NCBI GenBank assembly: GCA_964346275.1
Contig: CAYFUR010000132.1
Coordinates: forward strand, 1-8,954
DNA: 8,954 bases
Source of the DNA: CAYFUR01 sp964346275
Lineage (GTDB): Bacteria > Sumerlaeota > Sumerlaeia > SLMS01
Direction: 5' to 3'
Shown: positions 1 through 6,650 of the stretch, one piece after another
Layout: every line of letters begins with the position of its first letter
How positions within the stretch are numbered: position 1 is the stretch's first letter
Translations under genes and position numbers: made by a program
The notes under the pieces: generated by a model
What the model was told of the DNA's origin: nothing
Seen by the model: only the letters and a program-made list of their open reading frames with translations
Databases searched by the model: none

Positions 1-19
1 TTGACAAGTTCCACACACG

Positions 20-109
20 TTTTCCCCAGGCGGCTGTGGAAAAACCTGGGGAAAAGCCGCCATGTCGTAATACCTGGCAGCTGATAGCCGCCGCAAACTC
101 GTATCCACA
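20..109. promoter_or_regulatory. DnaA-box-like cluster with 11-bp inverted repeat
   Basis: Two sequences match the consensus DnaA box TTATCCACA at 8 of 9 positions: GTATCCACA at 101-109 on the plus strand, and TGTGGAAAA at 35-43, which reads TTTTCCACA on the minus strand. Two weaker copies (7 of 9), TTTTCCCCA at 20-28 and TGGGGAAAA at 47-55, form the arms of a perfect 11-bp inverted repeat, TTTTCCCCAGG (20-30) and CCTGGGGAAAA (45-55). The 35-43 box lies in its 14-nt spacer. Clusters like this occur at oriC and in dnaA promoters. No AT-rich unwinding element and no dnaA or dnaN gene is visible, so this is at most the edge of such a region. It could instead be an operator for another regulator. 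Confidence 0.4.
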
Positions 110-140
110 AAAAAAGCGGGTGGACCGACTTGGTCCACCC
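109..140 (-). terminator. Rho-independent terminator after the rhodopsin gene
   Basis: On the minus strand the sequence forms a perfect 9-bp stem, GGGTGGACC/GGTCCACCC (140-132 pairing with 126-118), with a 5-nt loop. GC and then seven T residues (115-109) follow. It lies about 30 nt past the rhodopsin stop codon and is the natural end of the prepilin-rhodopsin transcript. The end of its T-tract touches the DnaA-box-like sequence at 101-109. Confidence 0.85.
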
Positions 141-170
141 AGCTTCTCTTCCATGATCCGCTTTGTTGAC

Positions 171-992
171 TTAGGCGGACGCGGGCTGGCTTTGACTCGC
201 GAGTCCGCGCGTTCCTTCCGGCGTCCACCCGTCGGCCCGCGTCTTGGCAACGGCCACAAAGTAAATGAAGATGCCAAAGCCAACCTTGGCCGTGATATCC
301 GCGATCGTATATCCAATCTGCAGAGCCGTTTCGCCCGCCGCTGGGTTGCCTTCCATAAACATAGGGGCGAGATAGGCCAGTGGATAAAAGCTCCAAGTGA
401 TCAGGATGACCAAACGCGCCTTACTCACAAGAGGCCGTACTTCATCAGGCTGATCCTGATAGTGTTTGCTGAACTCCGTAAAGAGGACAAACAAGATATA
501 CAGGAAGGGAATCATGGACAGAATCCAAAACAGCCATTGCGTGCCCAAGGTGCTGGAAATTTCACCCGGATAACCTAGAGCAATCATAAGTGCCGCAGCA
601 ACAGCGAGTTTGGTGGAAAGACGGCGTGTCACTGCGGTGGCCAGCCCAAGGACGGCGACGAGTTCGATGACGAGCAAAGGCACCGTCAGCAACCAGTCCA
701 TATAGCGATAAGCGTCATTAAACGGAATGCCGCTTGGAATGTAAGAGCCGTCTGACAACGTGTAAGAGGCGCCGAAACTGTCGTAGATGCGGAAGTAATG
801 ATAGCAGGCGATGGCCGGCACAAGAGCCGTTATCAGCATGGCCGGGCGATATTTCGGAGCAACGTTTGTCCGGGCGAAGAAGAAGAACAGCGCTCCGGCA
901 AACATGGATGCAATGGCGAAGGACATTACATTGTGGATGACCTCATATTGCACATATGTCAACTCCGGCAGATTGATCAACTGGTCGTTCAT
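171..992 (-). CDS. Xanthorhodopsin-type light-driven proton pump
   Basis: This is a 273-aa seven-helix microbial rhodopsin that binds retinal and should export protons across the inner membrane in light. Helix C carries R96, D99 (proton acceptor), T103 and E110 (proton donor), the D-T-E pattern of proteobacterial-type proton pumps. L107 sits at the tuning position associated with green absorption. Helix G has D232 and the retinal Schiff-base lysine K236 in a D-x-x-x-K motif. H65 lies 34 residues before D99, the same spacing as the His-Asp pair of xanthorhodopsin and Gloeobacter rhodopsin. W156 occupies the position where those two have the glycine that opens a carotenoid-binding fenestration, so a carotenoid antenna looks unlikely. 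The start was chosen because GGAGGA lies 8 nt upstream; an in-frame extension to 1106 would overlap the prepilin gene. The gene lies 35 nt downstream of the prepilin gene on the same strand. No retinal-synthesis gene is in the window. Confidence 0.95.
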   Translation of the reverse strand: MNDQLINLPELTYVQYEVIHNVMSFAIASMFAGALFFFFARTNVAPKYRPAMLITALVPAIACYHYFRIYDSFGASYTLSDGSYIPSGIPFNDAYRYMDWLLTVPLLVIELVAVLGLATAVTRRLSTKLAVAAALMIALGYPGEISSTLGTQWLFWILSMIPFLYILFVLFTEFSKHYQDQPDEVRPLVSKARLVILITWSFYPLAYLAPMFMEGNPAAGETALQIGYTIADITAKVGFGIFIYFVAVAKTRADGWTPEGTRGLASQSQPASA

Positions 993-1000
993 TTGAAAAT

Positions 1001-1006
1001 TCCTCC
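1001..1006 (-). promoter_or_regulatory. Shine-Dalgarno site of the rhodopsin gene
   Basis: The minus strand reads GGAGGA with 8 nt to the ATG at 992. This near-perfect site fixes the rhodopsin start and suggests strong translation independent of the gene upstream. Confidence 0.85.
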
Positions 1007-1027
1007 GTATAGATTGGGGTCCTTCAA

Positions 1028-1681
1028 TTAACGCACATCCGTCAGGTTCTGCGTCCGCACAATCAAGCCGCTGGACAGCGTTCCATTTGTTGGATCGTAA
1101 ACCCAAGGCCGCGAACCATCAGCCGTGGGAGTCGGAACATTATATAACTGATCCGGCCCGAGGCTCACCAGTCCCCACCGGCCAAAGGCAGAAAAGGCCC
1201 ACTCAGGTTCGAACATTGGGTTTTCAAATTCTACCCAGCTTGCGATGTCTAGATAAATATACCCATCATCCAATGAATTCCCGGACTGGAAAGACCTTCC
1301 CGCCGTCGGGGGGATAGTGCTGGAAGCTCCCGCTTTGAACGGATCGTCAGGGTGAGATCCAAGATAGGCAATAGGCGTGGAGAGCTGGAGCGGCGTCGTT
1401 TTCCATTCGAACAGCCGGATGTCTCCGTATCCATTGAGCACCGGCGGGGCGATATAAGAGCCTGCCGGTCCCTGCACGGGTCCCATCTCCGGTGGGTAAT
1501 TATTTGTGTCGACCGCATAGGCCTCGATTCCGACGCTGATCGTTCTCATGTCGCTCTGTGCCGCGGAAACTTTCGAGCGCGTCTGGGCCTCGAGAAAATT
1601 CGGAACGGCAATCGCCGCCAGCACGGCGATGATGGCGACGACAATCAGTAGCTCGATCAAGGTGAAAGCTTTAGAGGGCAT
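1028..1681 (-). CDS. Prepilin-type N-terminal methylation protein (pseudopilin-like)
   Basis: This 217-aa protein has a short positive leader (MPSKA) followed by the type IV prepilin motif F-T-L-I-E. Cleavage by a PilD-type peptidase is predicted between A5 and F6, with the conserved glutamate at mature position 5 (E10). A hydrophobic helix spans about residues 6-28, and the ectodomain should be periplasmic or extracellular. The C-terminal Y195-D-P-T-N-G-T-L-S-S-G signature recurs in abundant type II secretion-like pseudopilins of several uncultivated phyla. The residue before the cleavage site is Ala rather than the usual Gly. The start at 1681 gives a normal leader and has AGGGA about 8 nt upstream; a start at 1756 would add an atypical 25-residue extension. 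No secretion or pilus machinery genes are nearby, so whether it serves a pilus, secretion or another surface structure cannot be told. Confidence 0.9.
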   Translation of the reverse strand: MPSKAFTLIELLIVVAIIAVLAAIAVPNFLEAQTRSKVSAAQSDMRTISVGIEAYAVDTNNYPPEMGPVQGPAGSYIAPPVLNGYGDIRLFEWKTTPLQLSTPIAYLGSHPDDPFKAGASSTIPPTAGRSFQSGNSLDDGYIYLDIASWVEFENPMFEPEWAFSAFGRWGLVSLGPDQLYNVPTPTADGSRPWVYDPTNGTLSSGLIVRTQNLTDVR

Positions 1682-1692
1682 GGCGGTTTTCC

Positions 1693-1749
1693 CTAGGTAT
1701 GATATGCCCCTCATATGCAAGGGATGTTCCGTGACAAGAAAATACCTAG
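1693..1749. repeat. Inverted repeats upstream of the prepilin gene
   Basis: CTAGGTAT (1693-1700) and ATACCTAG (1742-1749) are a perfect 8-bp inverted repeat separated by 41 nt. Between them lies a second palindrome, ATATG-cccct-CATAT (1702-1716). The pair sits immediately upstream of the prepilin start, where a promoter or operator is expected. No convincing -35/-10 pair was found; the nearest is TTGTCA with TATGAG 16 nt later on the minus strand. A regulatory role is inference. Confidence 0.3.
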
Positions 1750-1756
1750 ACAACAA

Positions 1757-2061
1757 GCCGCTGGCCGCACGGTAAATCCAAGTTTCCCAGTCTTACAAGA
1801 TCGAGGTTGGCCATCTCCCGAAGCCCCCAGGACTGAGCCCGGTCCGGGGGGACCACCGGTTTCCCGCCCGGGGATTTCCCCGCCGGGGACAAAACGGCTC
1901 GCCGCGAAAGTGCCACTTGGGGACATTGCAGAAGGCTCTTTTCCCAGCGGGATCGATCCGATGGCGCCGGTCGAACTGGCTTCGCTCCGGAGGAGGAGAG
2001 GGAGTGGCCCGCCTCGCGCTTCTGGGTGGCGACAGTAATTTCGCCCTCCCTGCTTTTTTTT
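1757..2061 (+). other. Gene-free GC-rich stretch, possible structured RNA
   Basis: No convincing coding region lies between the prepilin start at 1681 and dnaB at 2246. The stretch has two stable hairpins: GGTCC-gggg-GGACC (1841-1854) and CGGGG-attt-CCCCG (1869-1882). It also has a perfect 10-bp palindrome, GGATCGATCC (1950-1959), and a purine tract near 1989-2003. It ends in a terminator-like hairpin with eight T residues (2024-2061). I did not recognise RNase P RNA, tmRNA, SRP RNA, 6S RNA or a riboswitch. A small plus-strand RNA or a leader RNA would explain the terminator. Confidence 0.3.
2024..2061 (+). terminator. Orphan rho-independent terminator ahead of dnaB
   Basis: GGCGA (2028-2032) pairs with TCGCC (2041-2045) around an 8-nt loop, and GGG (2024-2026) pairs with CCC (2048-2050) across a small internal loop. 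TGC and then eight T residues (2054-2061) follow. No convincing plus-strand gene ends just before it, so it would terminate an unannotated transcript or insulate dnaB from upstream reading. Confidence 0.5.
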
Positions 2062-2168
2062 ACGGGCTCAAGTCAGTGATGGGCTGCGTCTCCTGAAGTT
2101 CCTTCCCCCGCCGGTGAGTTGAATGGCGAGCGTCCGTAATTCGGCTTGTTCTGGAGGAAGTGCTCGAC

Positions 2169-2197
2169 TTGACAGCACCACTTCGCCACGCCACGCT
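2169..2197 (+). promoter_or_regulatory. Possible dnaB promoter
   Basis: A perfect -35 hexamer, TTGACA (2169-2174), is followed after 17 nt by CACGCT (2192-2197). The latter keeps only the A2 and T6 bases of the -10 consensus. If real, transcription would start near 2204, which fits the translation start at 2246 and excludes the longer frame from 2123. The weak -10 keeps confidence low. Confidence 0.25.
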
Positions 2198-2245
2198 TTC
2201 GATCCCTTCCCTTCTGATTCCCGCTCTCGATGGCAGGTCGACCTC

Positions 2246-3658
2246 ATGGCTCGAACAAACGGCAACGCGCAGACGAAAGACTCTTCCCAGGGCGTTGTCA
2301 TGCGCCAGCCCCACGATTTGGACGCAGAGCGCCAGGTGCTCGGCGCCATGCTCCTCGACAACGCCTGCATTCCCGAGGTGATCGAAATCGTGAAAGCGGT
2401 GGATTTCTATTCCACCGGACACCAGGCAGCGTTTCAGGCAATTGTCGATCTCTATAATCAGCATCAAACCGTCGATTTGACCATGCTGGCGGACGAACTC
2501 CGCCGCCGCGAATCCATCGACGATGCCGGGGGAGTGGCCGGGCTTGCCATGCTCGAGCAAAACGTCCTCGCCACCGGTGCCGCGCCGGACCACGCCCGCA
2601 TGGTGTCCAACAAGGCGACCTATCGCCGCCTCATGCGGGCTTGCGAGCATGTGCTGCGCAATTGCGCGGAGGAAGCCTCGGACATTGAATCCACCCTGGA
2701 TACGGCGGAGCAGCTCATCTATGACGTGGGCCAGCAAAGCCGGTCGGCAAGTTTTGTCCACATCGGCCAGCTCATGGCCAGCGCCGTGGAGGAAATCGGA
2801 GAACTCCACGCCAACAAGGGCGAAATTCCGGGGATCAGCTCCGGTTTTGTGGAACTCGACCGCTATCTCAACGGCTTCAGCCGCAGCGACCTGGTGATCC
2901 TGGCTGCGCGGCCCTCCATCGGCAAGACAGCCTTCGCGCTGAATCTCGCACTCAACGTGTCTCAAATCGAAAAGGTGGGCGTCGGCGTTTTCAGCCTGGA
3001 AATGGGGAAAGAGCAGCTCAACATGCGGCTTCTTTGCACCCATGCGCGGATATCCAGTTCCCGTGTGCGCCGCGGCATGTTGAAAGAAAGCGAATTTACG
3101 AAGCTGCGTGAGCGCGCCTCCGACCTGCAGAATCTTCCGATCTTCATCGACGACTCGCCAAGCCTTTCCTTGATGCAGGTGCGCGCCCGGGCCCGGCGCC
3201 TCGCCTCCCAGGAACAAAACCTCGGGATGATCATTGTCGACTATCTCCAGCTCATGAGCGGACCCGAGCGCCCCGGCCGCGATCAAAACCGCCAGCAGGA
3301 AGTGTCGGAGATTTCCCGTGGTTTGAAGGCTCTCGCACGGGAACTCAATGTGCCGGTGATCGCCCTGAGCCAGCTTTCCCGCAATATCGAGCAGCGGAGC
3401 GGGCGCGATAAAACCGCCCGGCCCCAGCTTTCCGACTTGCGCGAATCCGGCGCCATCGAGCAGGACGCCGACGTCGTGCTCTTCGTCCACCGCGAACGCA
3501 AGGAAGTGGAGAAAAAAGACGACGGCACGCCTGCGGAATTCAACCGCCCGATCGAAACCGACATCATCATCGGCAAGCACCGCAATGGGCCGACAGGCAC
3601 GGCCCATTTGCTCTTTTGGCCGGACTTTACCCAGTTCACCGACCTGGCCGTGGAATAA
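2246..3658 (+). CDS. dnaB: Replicative DNA helicase DnaB
   Basis: This 470-aa protein is the hexameric helicase that unwinds DNA at the replication fork. The N-terminal domain (about residues 20-125) begins with the typical P-H-D-L-D-A-E-R-Q-V-L-G start. A linker follows, then the RecA-like ATPase domain. Walker A is A-R-P-S-I-G-K-T with K227, Walker B ends in I-I-V-D-Y-L-Q-L with D332, and the A-L-S-Q-L-S-R and D-L-R-E-S-G-A-I-E-Q-D-A-D motifs of the DnaB core are intact. The C-terminal K-H-R-N-G-P-T-G element is also present. Length is normal for the family and there is no intein. The start at 2246 has AGGT 7 nt upstream and gives a standard N-terminus; an in-frame ATG at 2123 would add 41 residues with no family resemblance. 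The next gene begins 68 nt downstream on the same strand, so co-transcription is likely. Confidence 0.97.
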   Translation: MARTNGNAQTKDSSQGVVMRQPHDLDAERQVLGAMLLDNACIPEVIEIVKAVDFYSTGHQAAFQAIVDLYNQHQTVDLTMLADELRRRESIDDAGGVAGLAMLEQNVLATGAAPDHARMVSNKATYRRLMRACEHVLRNCAEEASDIESTLDTAEQLIYDVGQQSRSASFVHIGQLMASAVEEIGELHANKGEIPGISSGFVELDRYLNGFSRSDLVILAARPSIGKTAFALNLALNVSQIEKVGVGVFSLEMGKEQLNMRLLCTHARISSSRVRRGMLKESEFTKLRERASDLQNLPIFIDDSPSLSLMQVRARARRLASQEQNLGMIIVDYLQLMSGPERPGRDQNRQQEVSEISRGLKALARELNVPVIALSQLSRNIEQRSGRDKTARPQLSDLRESGAIEQDADVVLFVHRERKEVEKKDDGTPAEFNRPIETDIIIGKHRNGPTGTAHLLFWPDFTQFTDLAVE

Positions 3659-3726
3659 AATCTGTGCGTCCTGTCCGGAATTCTTGCTATTGAGAGACGG
3701 ACGCTCTGCCTATTTTCAATCCGGGA

Positions 3727-4407
3727 ATGGGCAAAACCATGTATATCGCGCTCTCGCCTCTCCGCCAGGCATTCGAAAAAACACTCACGGATCAAGAAGC
3801 CCGGAAACTATCCTCCGGTGCCAAAATGCTTTTGCTGGCTCTTGCCTCGCACTGTAATCCCGAAGGTGTATGCTATCCTTCCGTTCAGCGTCTCGCGGGC
3901 CTGTTATCTGTCTCGCGGCGGACGGTTCACCGCCACCTGAGAGAACTTCGCGATGCCGGGCAGGTGCGGATTCTTCGCACGGAAGAAAGGCTGGCGTCGA
4001 CATATCAGCTCACCGGGATCAGGGACGTCCCGGCGACACATTCGTCTTCCCCTGCCAATTCCGGCCCGCAGTTGTGCCAGGATGAGACGCCCAATATGCC
4101 AGATTCCGTGGCAAGCCATGACAATATTGGCTCACAGAAGAGAATCAATGAAATCAAACAGGAATATAGACATGAAGATAGCCTTCTCCGCCAGATGTGT
4201 CTTGCGCTTGCCGCCAAAGATCGCCACTGGCTGGAAGACGCACTGCTCTTTCAAAAGGATGGTGCTCTGGTCCTCCAGGTGCCCTCGGCTTTTCACAAAG
4301 AATGGATCGGCAAGCGCCTGCTCTCCTGTATCGAGGAAACCGCTGGACAGCCCATTGTCGTGGAGGAGAATGGGGATCTGCTTTTTGCCGCTCCCGCAAG
4401 CACCTGA
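3727..4407 (+). CDS. Winged-HTH protein with DnaA domain I-like C-terminus
   Basis: This 226-aa protein has two recognisable parts. Residues about 31-83 form a winged helix-turn-helix of the HTH_36 type found at the N-terminus of plasmid and phage replication initiators (C-Y-P-S-V-Q-R-L-A, then S-R-R-T-V-H-R-H-L-R-E-L). A low-complexity linker (about 100-148) follows. Residues about 152-222 resemble DnaA domain I: over 22 gap-free residues from L181, the L-x-L-x-x-P-x-x-F-x-x-x-W pattern matches E. coli DnaA, including F189 at the place of DnaA F46, a residue known to contact DnaB. There is no AAA+ domain and no DnaA domain IV. The gene lies 68 nt after dnaB. I infer a DnaB-interacting factor, perhaps a helicase loader, restart protein or replication regulator. 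ATG at 3739 is an alternative start. The HTH call is firm; the DnaA-I call is by-eye alignment. Confidence 0.8.
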   Translation: MGKTMYIALSPLRQAFEKTLTDQEARKLSSGAKMLLLALASHCNPEGVCYPSVQRLAGLLSVSRRTVHRHLRELRDAGQVRILRTEERLASTYQLTGIRDVPATHSSSPANSGPQLCQDETPNMPDSVASHDNIGSQKRINEIKQEYRHEDSLLRQMCLALAAKDRHWLEDALLFQKDGALVLQVPSAFHKEWIGKRLLSCIEETAGQPIVVEENGDLLFAAPAST

Positions 4408-4465
4408 ACGGTCCGCCGTTTCGGCCCTGGGCACCAGGACCAGACACCCAGGAAAGAGAAACGAC

Positions 4466-5488
4466 ATGATCCGCCAGCTCTTTTTTCTCTGCCTGCTGCT
4501 GATGCTGTCCGGCTTGACCCGGAAAGCGATTGGAGAAACGCAGCCGCCCGGGGCCATCAGCCTGGCCGGGCAGGGCAAAACGCATTTCGTCTCTGGCGAA
4601 CAGGCTCCGGTAGCGGTCCGGCTTTCGAACGACAGCGAGAAAAACCTCCGGGGGCTCATCCGCGTTTCCCTGATGAAAAGCAATCCTGACTCTGGAGCCG
4701 AAAAGGCCGGAGAACCGCTGGGGTCCGCCGAGAATAATGTTTTCGTTCAAGCCGGTGGCTTATCCCAGAGCGAGGTGCTTCTGACCATACCCAGGGGGGT
4801 CGTTGAAAAGCACTCCGTCTGGCTCGTGGCGGAATGGTTTCCAGGCGATAAGAAAGTTCGCTTCTCGGACCAGCGGCGCGCAACAGTTTCGCCGCCGCTT
4901 GAAAAGGAGGCCTTGGAGGGTATAGACATCTCCCTGATCGGGCAGGGCGGGGAAGCCTATCGCTTCCTCGACGATCATGGCGCGCGAATGGTTTCCAGAT
5001 CTGAAGAGACAGCCTCAACGATCATGGTGTTGCCGCCGGGGGAGCGGCTGACGACGGGCACTATGAATCGCATTCGCCGCCATTGCGAGCGGGCAGGCAT
5101 AGCGTTGCTTTTCAATCGGACCATTGCCGAGTCACGCTTTCTCGACGGGGTGGAAATCATCAAGTCACACGGGGGACATGAGGAGCTTTTCGCTCAGGTT
5201 GCCGAGATGGAAGATATACGTGACCCGAATGGCTCGCGGCCTGCCATGGAGGAGGCATTTCGACTGTCCACCGGTTCCGGCTGGCGGGTCTTGCTCCAGG
5301 GCGAGCCGGACAGTGATGAAGCATCCGCCGCTGCCGTGGCTTTCCGGCGCATTGGCGGCGGCCGGTTAATCCTCTCTCAAGTAGAGATGGGCAAGCGCCT
5401 CGACCCGGATTCCAGCATCGCCGATCCGGGCATCCAGCGCCTTGTCATGCGGCTTGTCTCGCAGAGAGGGCTCTCTTCTCTGGAATAA
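4466..5488 (+). CDS. Exported protein, Ig-like region plus GATase-like C-terminus
   Basis: I do not recognise a named family. The 340-aa protein starts with a likely Sec signal peptide (M-I-R-Q, then a leucine-rich core to about residue 16, possible cleavage near A21-I-G). Residues about 30-145 are beta-rich and look like an immunoglobulin-type domain. Residues about 152-335 alternate strands and helices as in class I glutamine-amidotransferase-like domains attached to glycosidases: a G-I-D-I-S-L-I-G start, T-I-M-V-L-P-P-G, and a terminal G-G-G-R-L-I-L-S-Q-V segment. No nucleophilic Cys-His-Glu triad is evident, so it is more likely structural or binding than catalytic. The start has AGGAAAGAG about 7 nt upstream. 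An upstream extension in the same frame is open but overlaps the HTH gene and reads as non-coding. The gene follows the HTH gene by 58 nt and converges with the DUF4855 gene 9 nt away. Confidence 0.6.
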   Translation: MIRQLFFLCLLLMLSGLTRKAIGETQPPGAISLAGQGKTHFVSGEQAPVAVRLSNDSEKNLRGLIRVSLMKSNPDSGAEKAGEPLGSAENNVFVQAGGLSQSEVLLTIPRGVVEKHSVWLVAEWFPGDKKVRFSDQRRATVSPPLEKEALEGIDISLIGQGGEAYRFLDDHGARMVSRSEETASTIMVLPPGERLTTGTMNRIRRHCERAGIALLFNRTIAESRFLDGVEIIKSHGGHEELFAQVAEMEDIRDPNGSRPAMEEAFRLSTGSGWRVLLQGEPDSDEASAAAVAFRRIGGGRLILSQVEMGKRLDPDSSIADPGIQRLVMRLVSQRGLSSLE

Positions 5489-5497
5489 CCCCGCACG

Positions 5498-6604
5498 CTA
5501 GCCTTCCGGAGTATAGACGCCGCGGACGAACTTGCAAACGTCGTGATATATTTGCCGTTCGGCGTCCTCCTCCTGGTGTGCGATCTTGTGGAGATCATTG
5601 AATCCCATGAAATAGGCACAGGCCGACTCCGTCATATAGCCGTATTTCACCCCGCCATCCAGGTAATTGCGAAAACGCTCGAGCCGTTCGCCACCCACCT
5701 GGATATGCTCGTCCAGGTGCATATAATACTCCAGTTCAATCCCCGCGCCGCGTTCTTTGGCTTCCCGGGCAGCTTGCTCTACGCCAGGGATATCCACGTA
5801 GAACATGTGGTTGGGCTGGAGAAAGGCCGCGTCGAAGTAGAACCCCTTGCCCATTTGCAGCATGTTGACGTTCCAGGAGCTGTAGAAAGGAATCCAGAAA
5901 AGTCGGCAGCCCCGCGAGCGTATATACTTGTAAAGCTCCTTGAGCACCCAGTGGTCGTCCACCGTCCAGGCGTAATGGATTGATTCATACATCCAGTAGA
6001 ATCCGAGCAGTTCCAGGTTGTGATACCCGGTCTCTTTCCAGCGGCGGATGGTTTCGTCGACAAACCATTTGCACGCCTCCAGGCGCTGCTGGCTGGCTTG
6101 CATCAGGTTCTGATTCACCACGCCAAAATTCAGGGCCTGTTGGCCGCGGTGCGTGCCGTCGAAGGCCACCTGGTTGGGATGGGGATAGGGAATCGTTACG
6201 ACCACGTTGCGCGGCCGAGGGGGCGGGCCGAGGATTTCGGCTGCTTCATCCACCGCTTTGTCGAGGCGGTCGAACATGCCGTCTGCATTGAACTCCGCAT
6301 CCAGCAAATCCCCCCAATCCTGGCGCGTTCCCGGATTCGGAGAGGGAACGGCGAAAAAATCTCCCTCGCCCGACATGGTTGTGCCCAGATTGATGTCGTT
6401 GTGCAGCGCATTACCCGAGGGCGCCTTGCCCGTGAACGCGGCAAAGGAATCGAAAAGCCAGTCAATCTCCCTGCCCTCCTCGTTTCTGTGCGCCACATAA
6501 TACCGCATGTCATCGATCGGCATGGGATTCTTGTAGTCCCAGCACATGAGATAAAGGTGCCGCAGGCCGTTGAGTTCCGAGAGTCCCGGTTCCAGATAAG
6601 GCAT
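5498..6604 (-). CDS. DUF4855 domain protein, glycosidase-like
   Basis: This 368-aa protein matches DUF4855 over nearly its whole length. It starts with L-R-H-L-Y-L-M-C-W-D-Y, has a central N-L-E-L-L-G-F-Y-W-M-Y-E segment, and continues with F-W-I-P-F-Y-S-S-W-N, A-F-L-Q-P-N-H-M-F and G-I-E-L-E-Y-Y. The pattern of strands ending in acidic or aromatic residues suggests a TIM-barrel glycoside-hydrolase-like fold. E207 and E292 are positions where catalytic acids could sit, which is inference. I know of no established reaction for the family. No signal peptide is visible at this start and the ribosome-binding site is weak (a lone GGA about 10 nt upstream), so a cytoplasmic location is likely but not secure. 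It is convergent with the exported protein gene and divergent from the oxidoreductase gene, sharing a 187-nt intergenic region with the latter. Confidence 0.85.
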   Translation of the reverse strand: MPYLEPGLSELNGLRHLYLMCWDYKNPMPIDDMRYYVAHRNEEGREIDWLFDSFAAFTGKAPSGNALHNDINLGTTMSGEGDFFAVPSPNPGTRQDWGDLLDAEFNADGMFDRLDKAVDEAAEILGPPPRPRNVVVTIPYPHPNQVAFDGTHRGQQALNFGVVNQNLMQASQQRLEACKWFVDETIRRWKETGYHNLELLGFYWMYESIHYAWTVDDHWVLKELYKYIRSRGCRLFWIPFYSSWNVNMLQMGKGFYFDAAFLQPNHMFYVDIPGVEQAAREAKERGAGIELEYYMHLDEHIQVGGERLERFRNYLDGGVKYGYMTESACAYFMGFNDLHKIAHQEEDAERQIYHDVCKFVRGVYTPEG

Positions 6605-6650
6605 GAATGCAATTCCGTTTCTGAAAATTATTTGCAGGAGAAAAGCGTCG

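Noticed and set aside
1..170. A complete chromosomal origin
   Set aside because: No AT-rich unwinding region and no dnaA, dnaN or similar marker is in view; only a few box-like sequences support it.
379..387. An 8-of-9 DnaA-box match, AGTGGATAA, inside the rhodopsin gene
   Set aside because: It is a single match within coding sequence for a conserved helix and is expected by chance.
36..578. A 180-codon plus-strand frame over the rhodopsin 3' end and terminator
   Set aside because: It runs antisense to the rhodopsin helices and through a terminator hairpin, with no coding signature.
1715..2038. A 107-codon plus-strand frame in the gap before dnaB
   Set aside because: Its translation is Pro/Gly/Arg-rich with no motif, it lacks a good ribosome-binding site, and its stop falls inside a terminator hairpin. 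The stretch reads better as non-coding.
2123..2245. An upstream in-frame ATG giving a longer DnaB
   Set aside because: The 41 added residues resemble no DnaB N-terminus. The ATG at 2246 has AGGT at proper spacing and yields the usual length.
2060..3607. A 515-codon open frame on the minus strand opposite dnaB
   Set aside because: It is antisense to an unmistakable dnaB. Its translation is His- and Gly-rich with no domain pattern, as expected for a shadow frame in GC-rich DNA.
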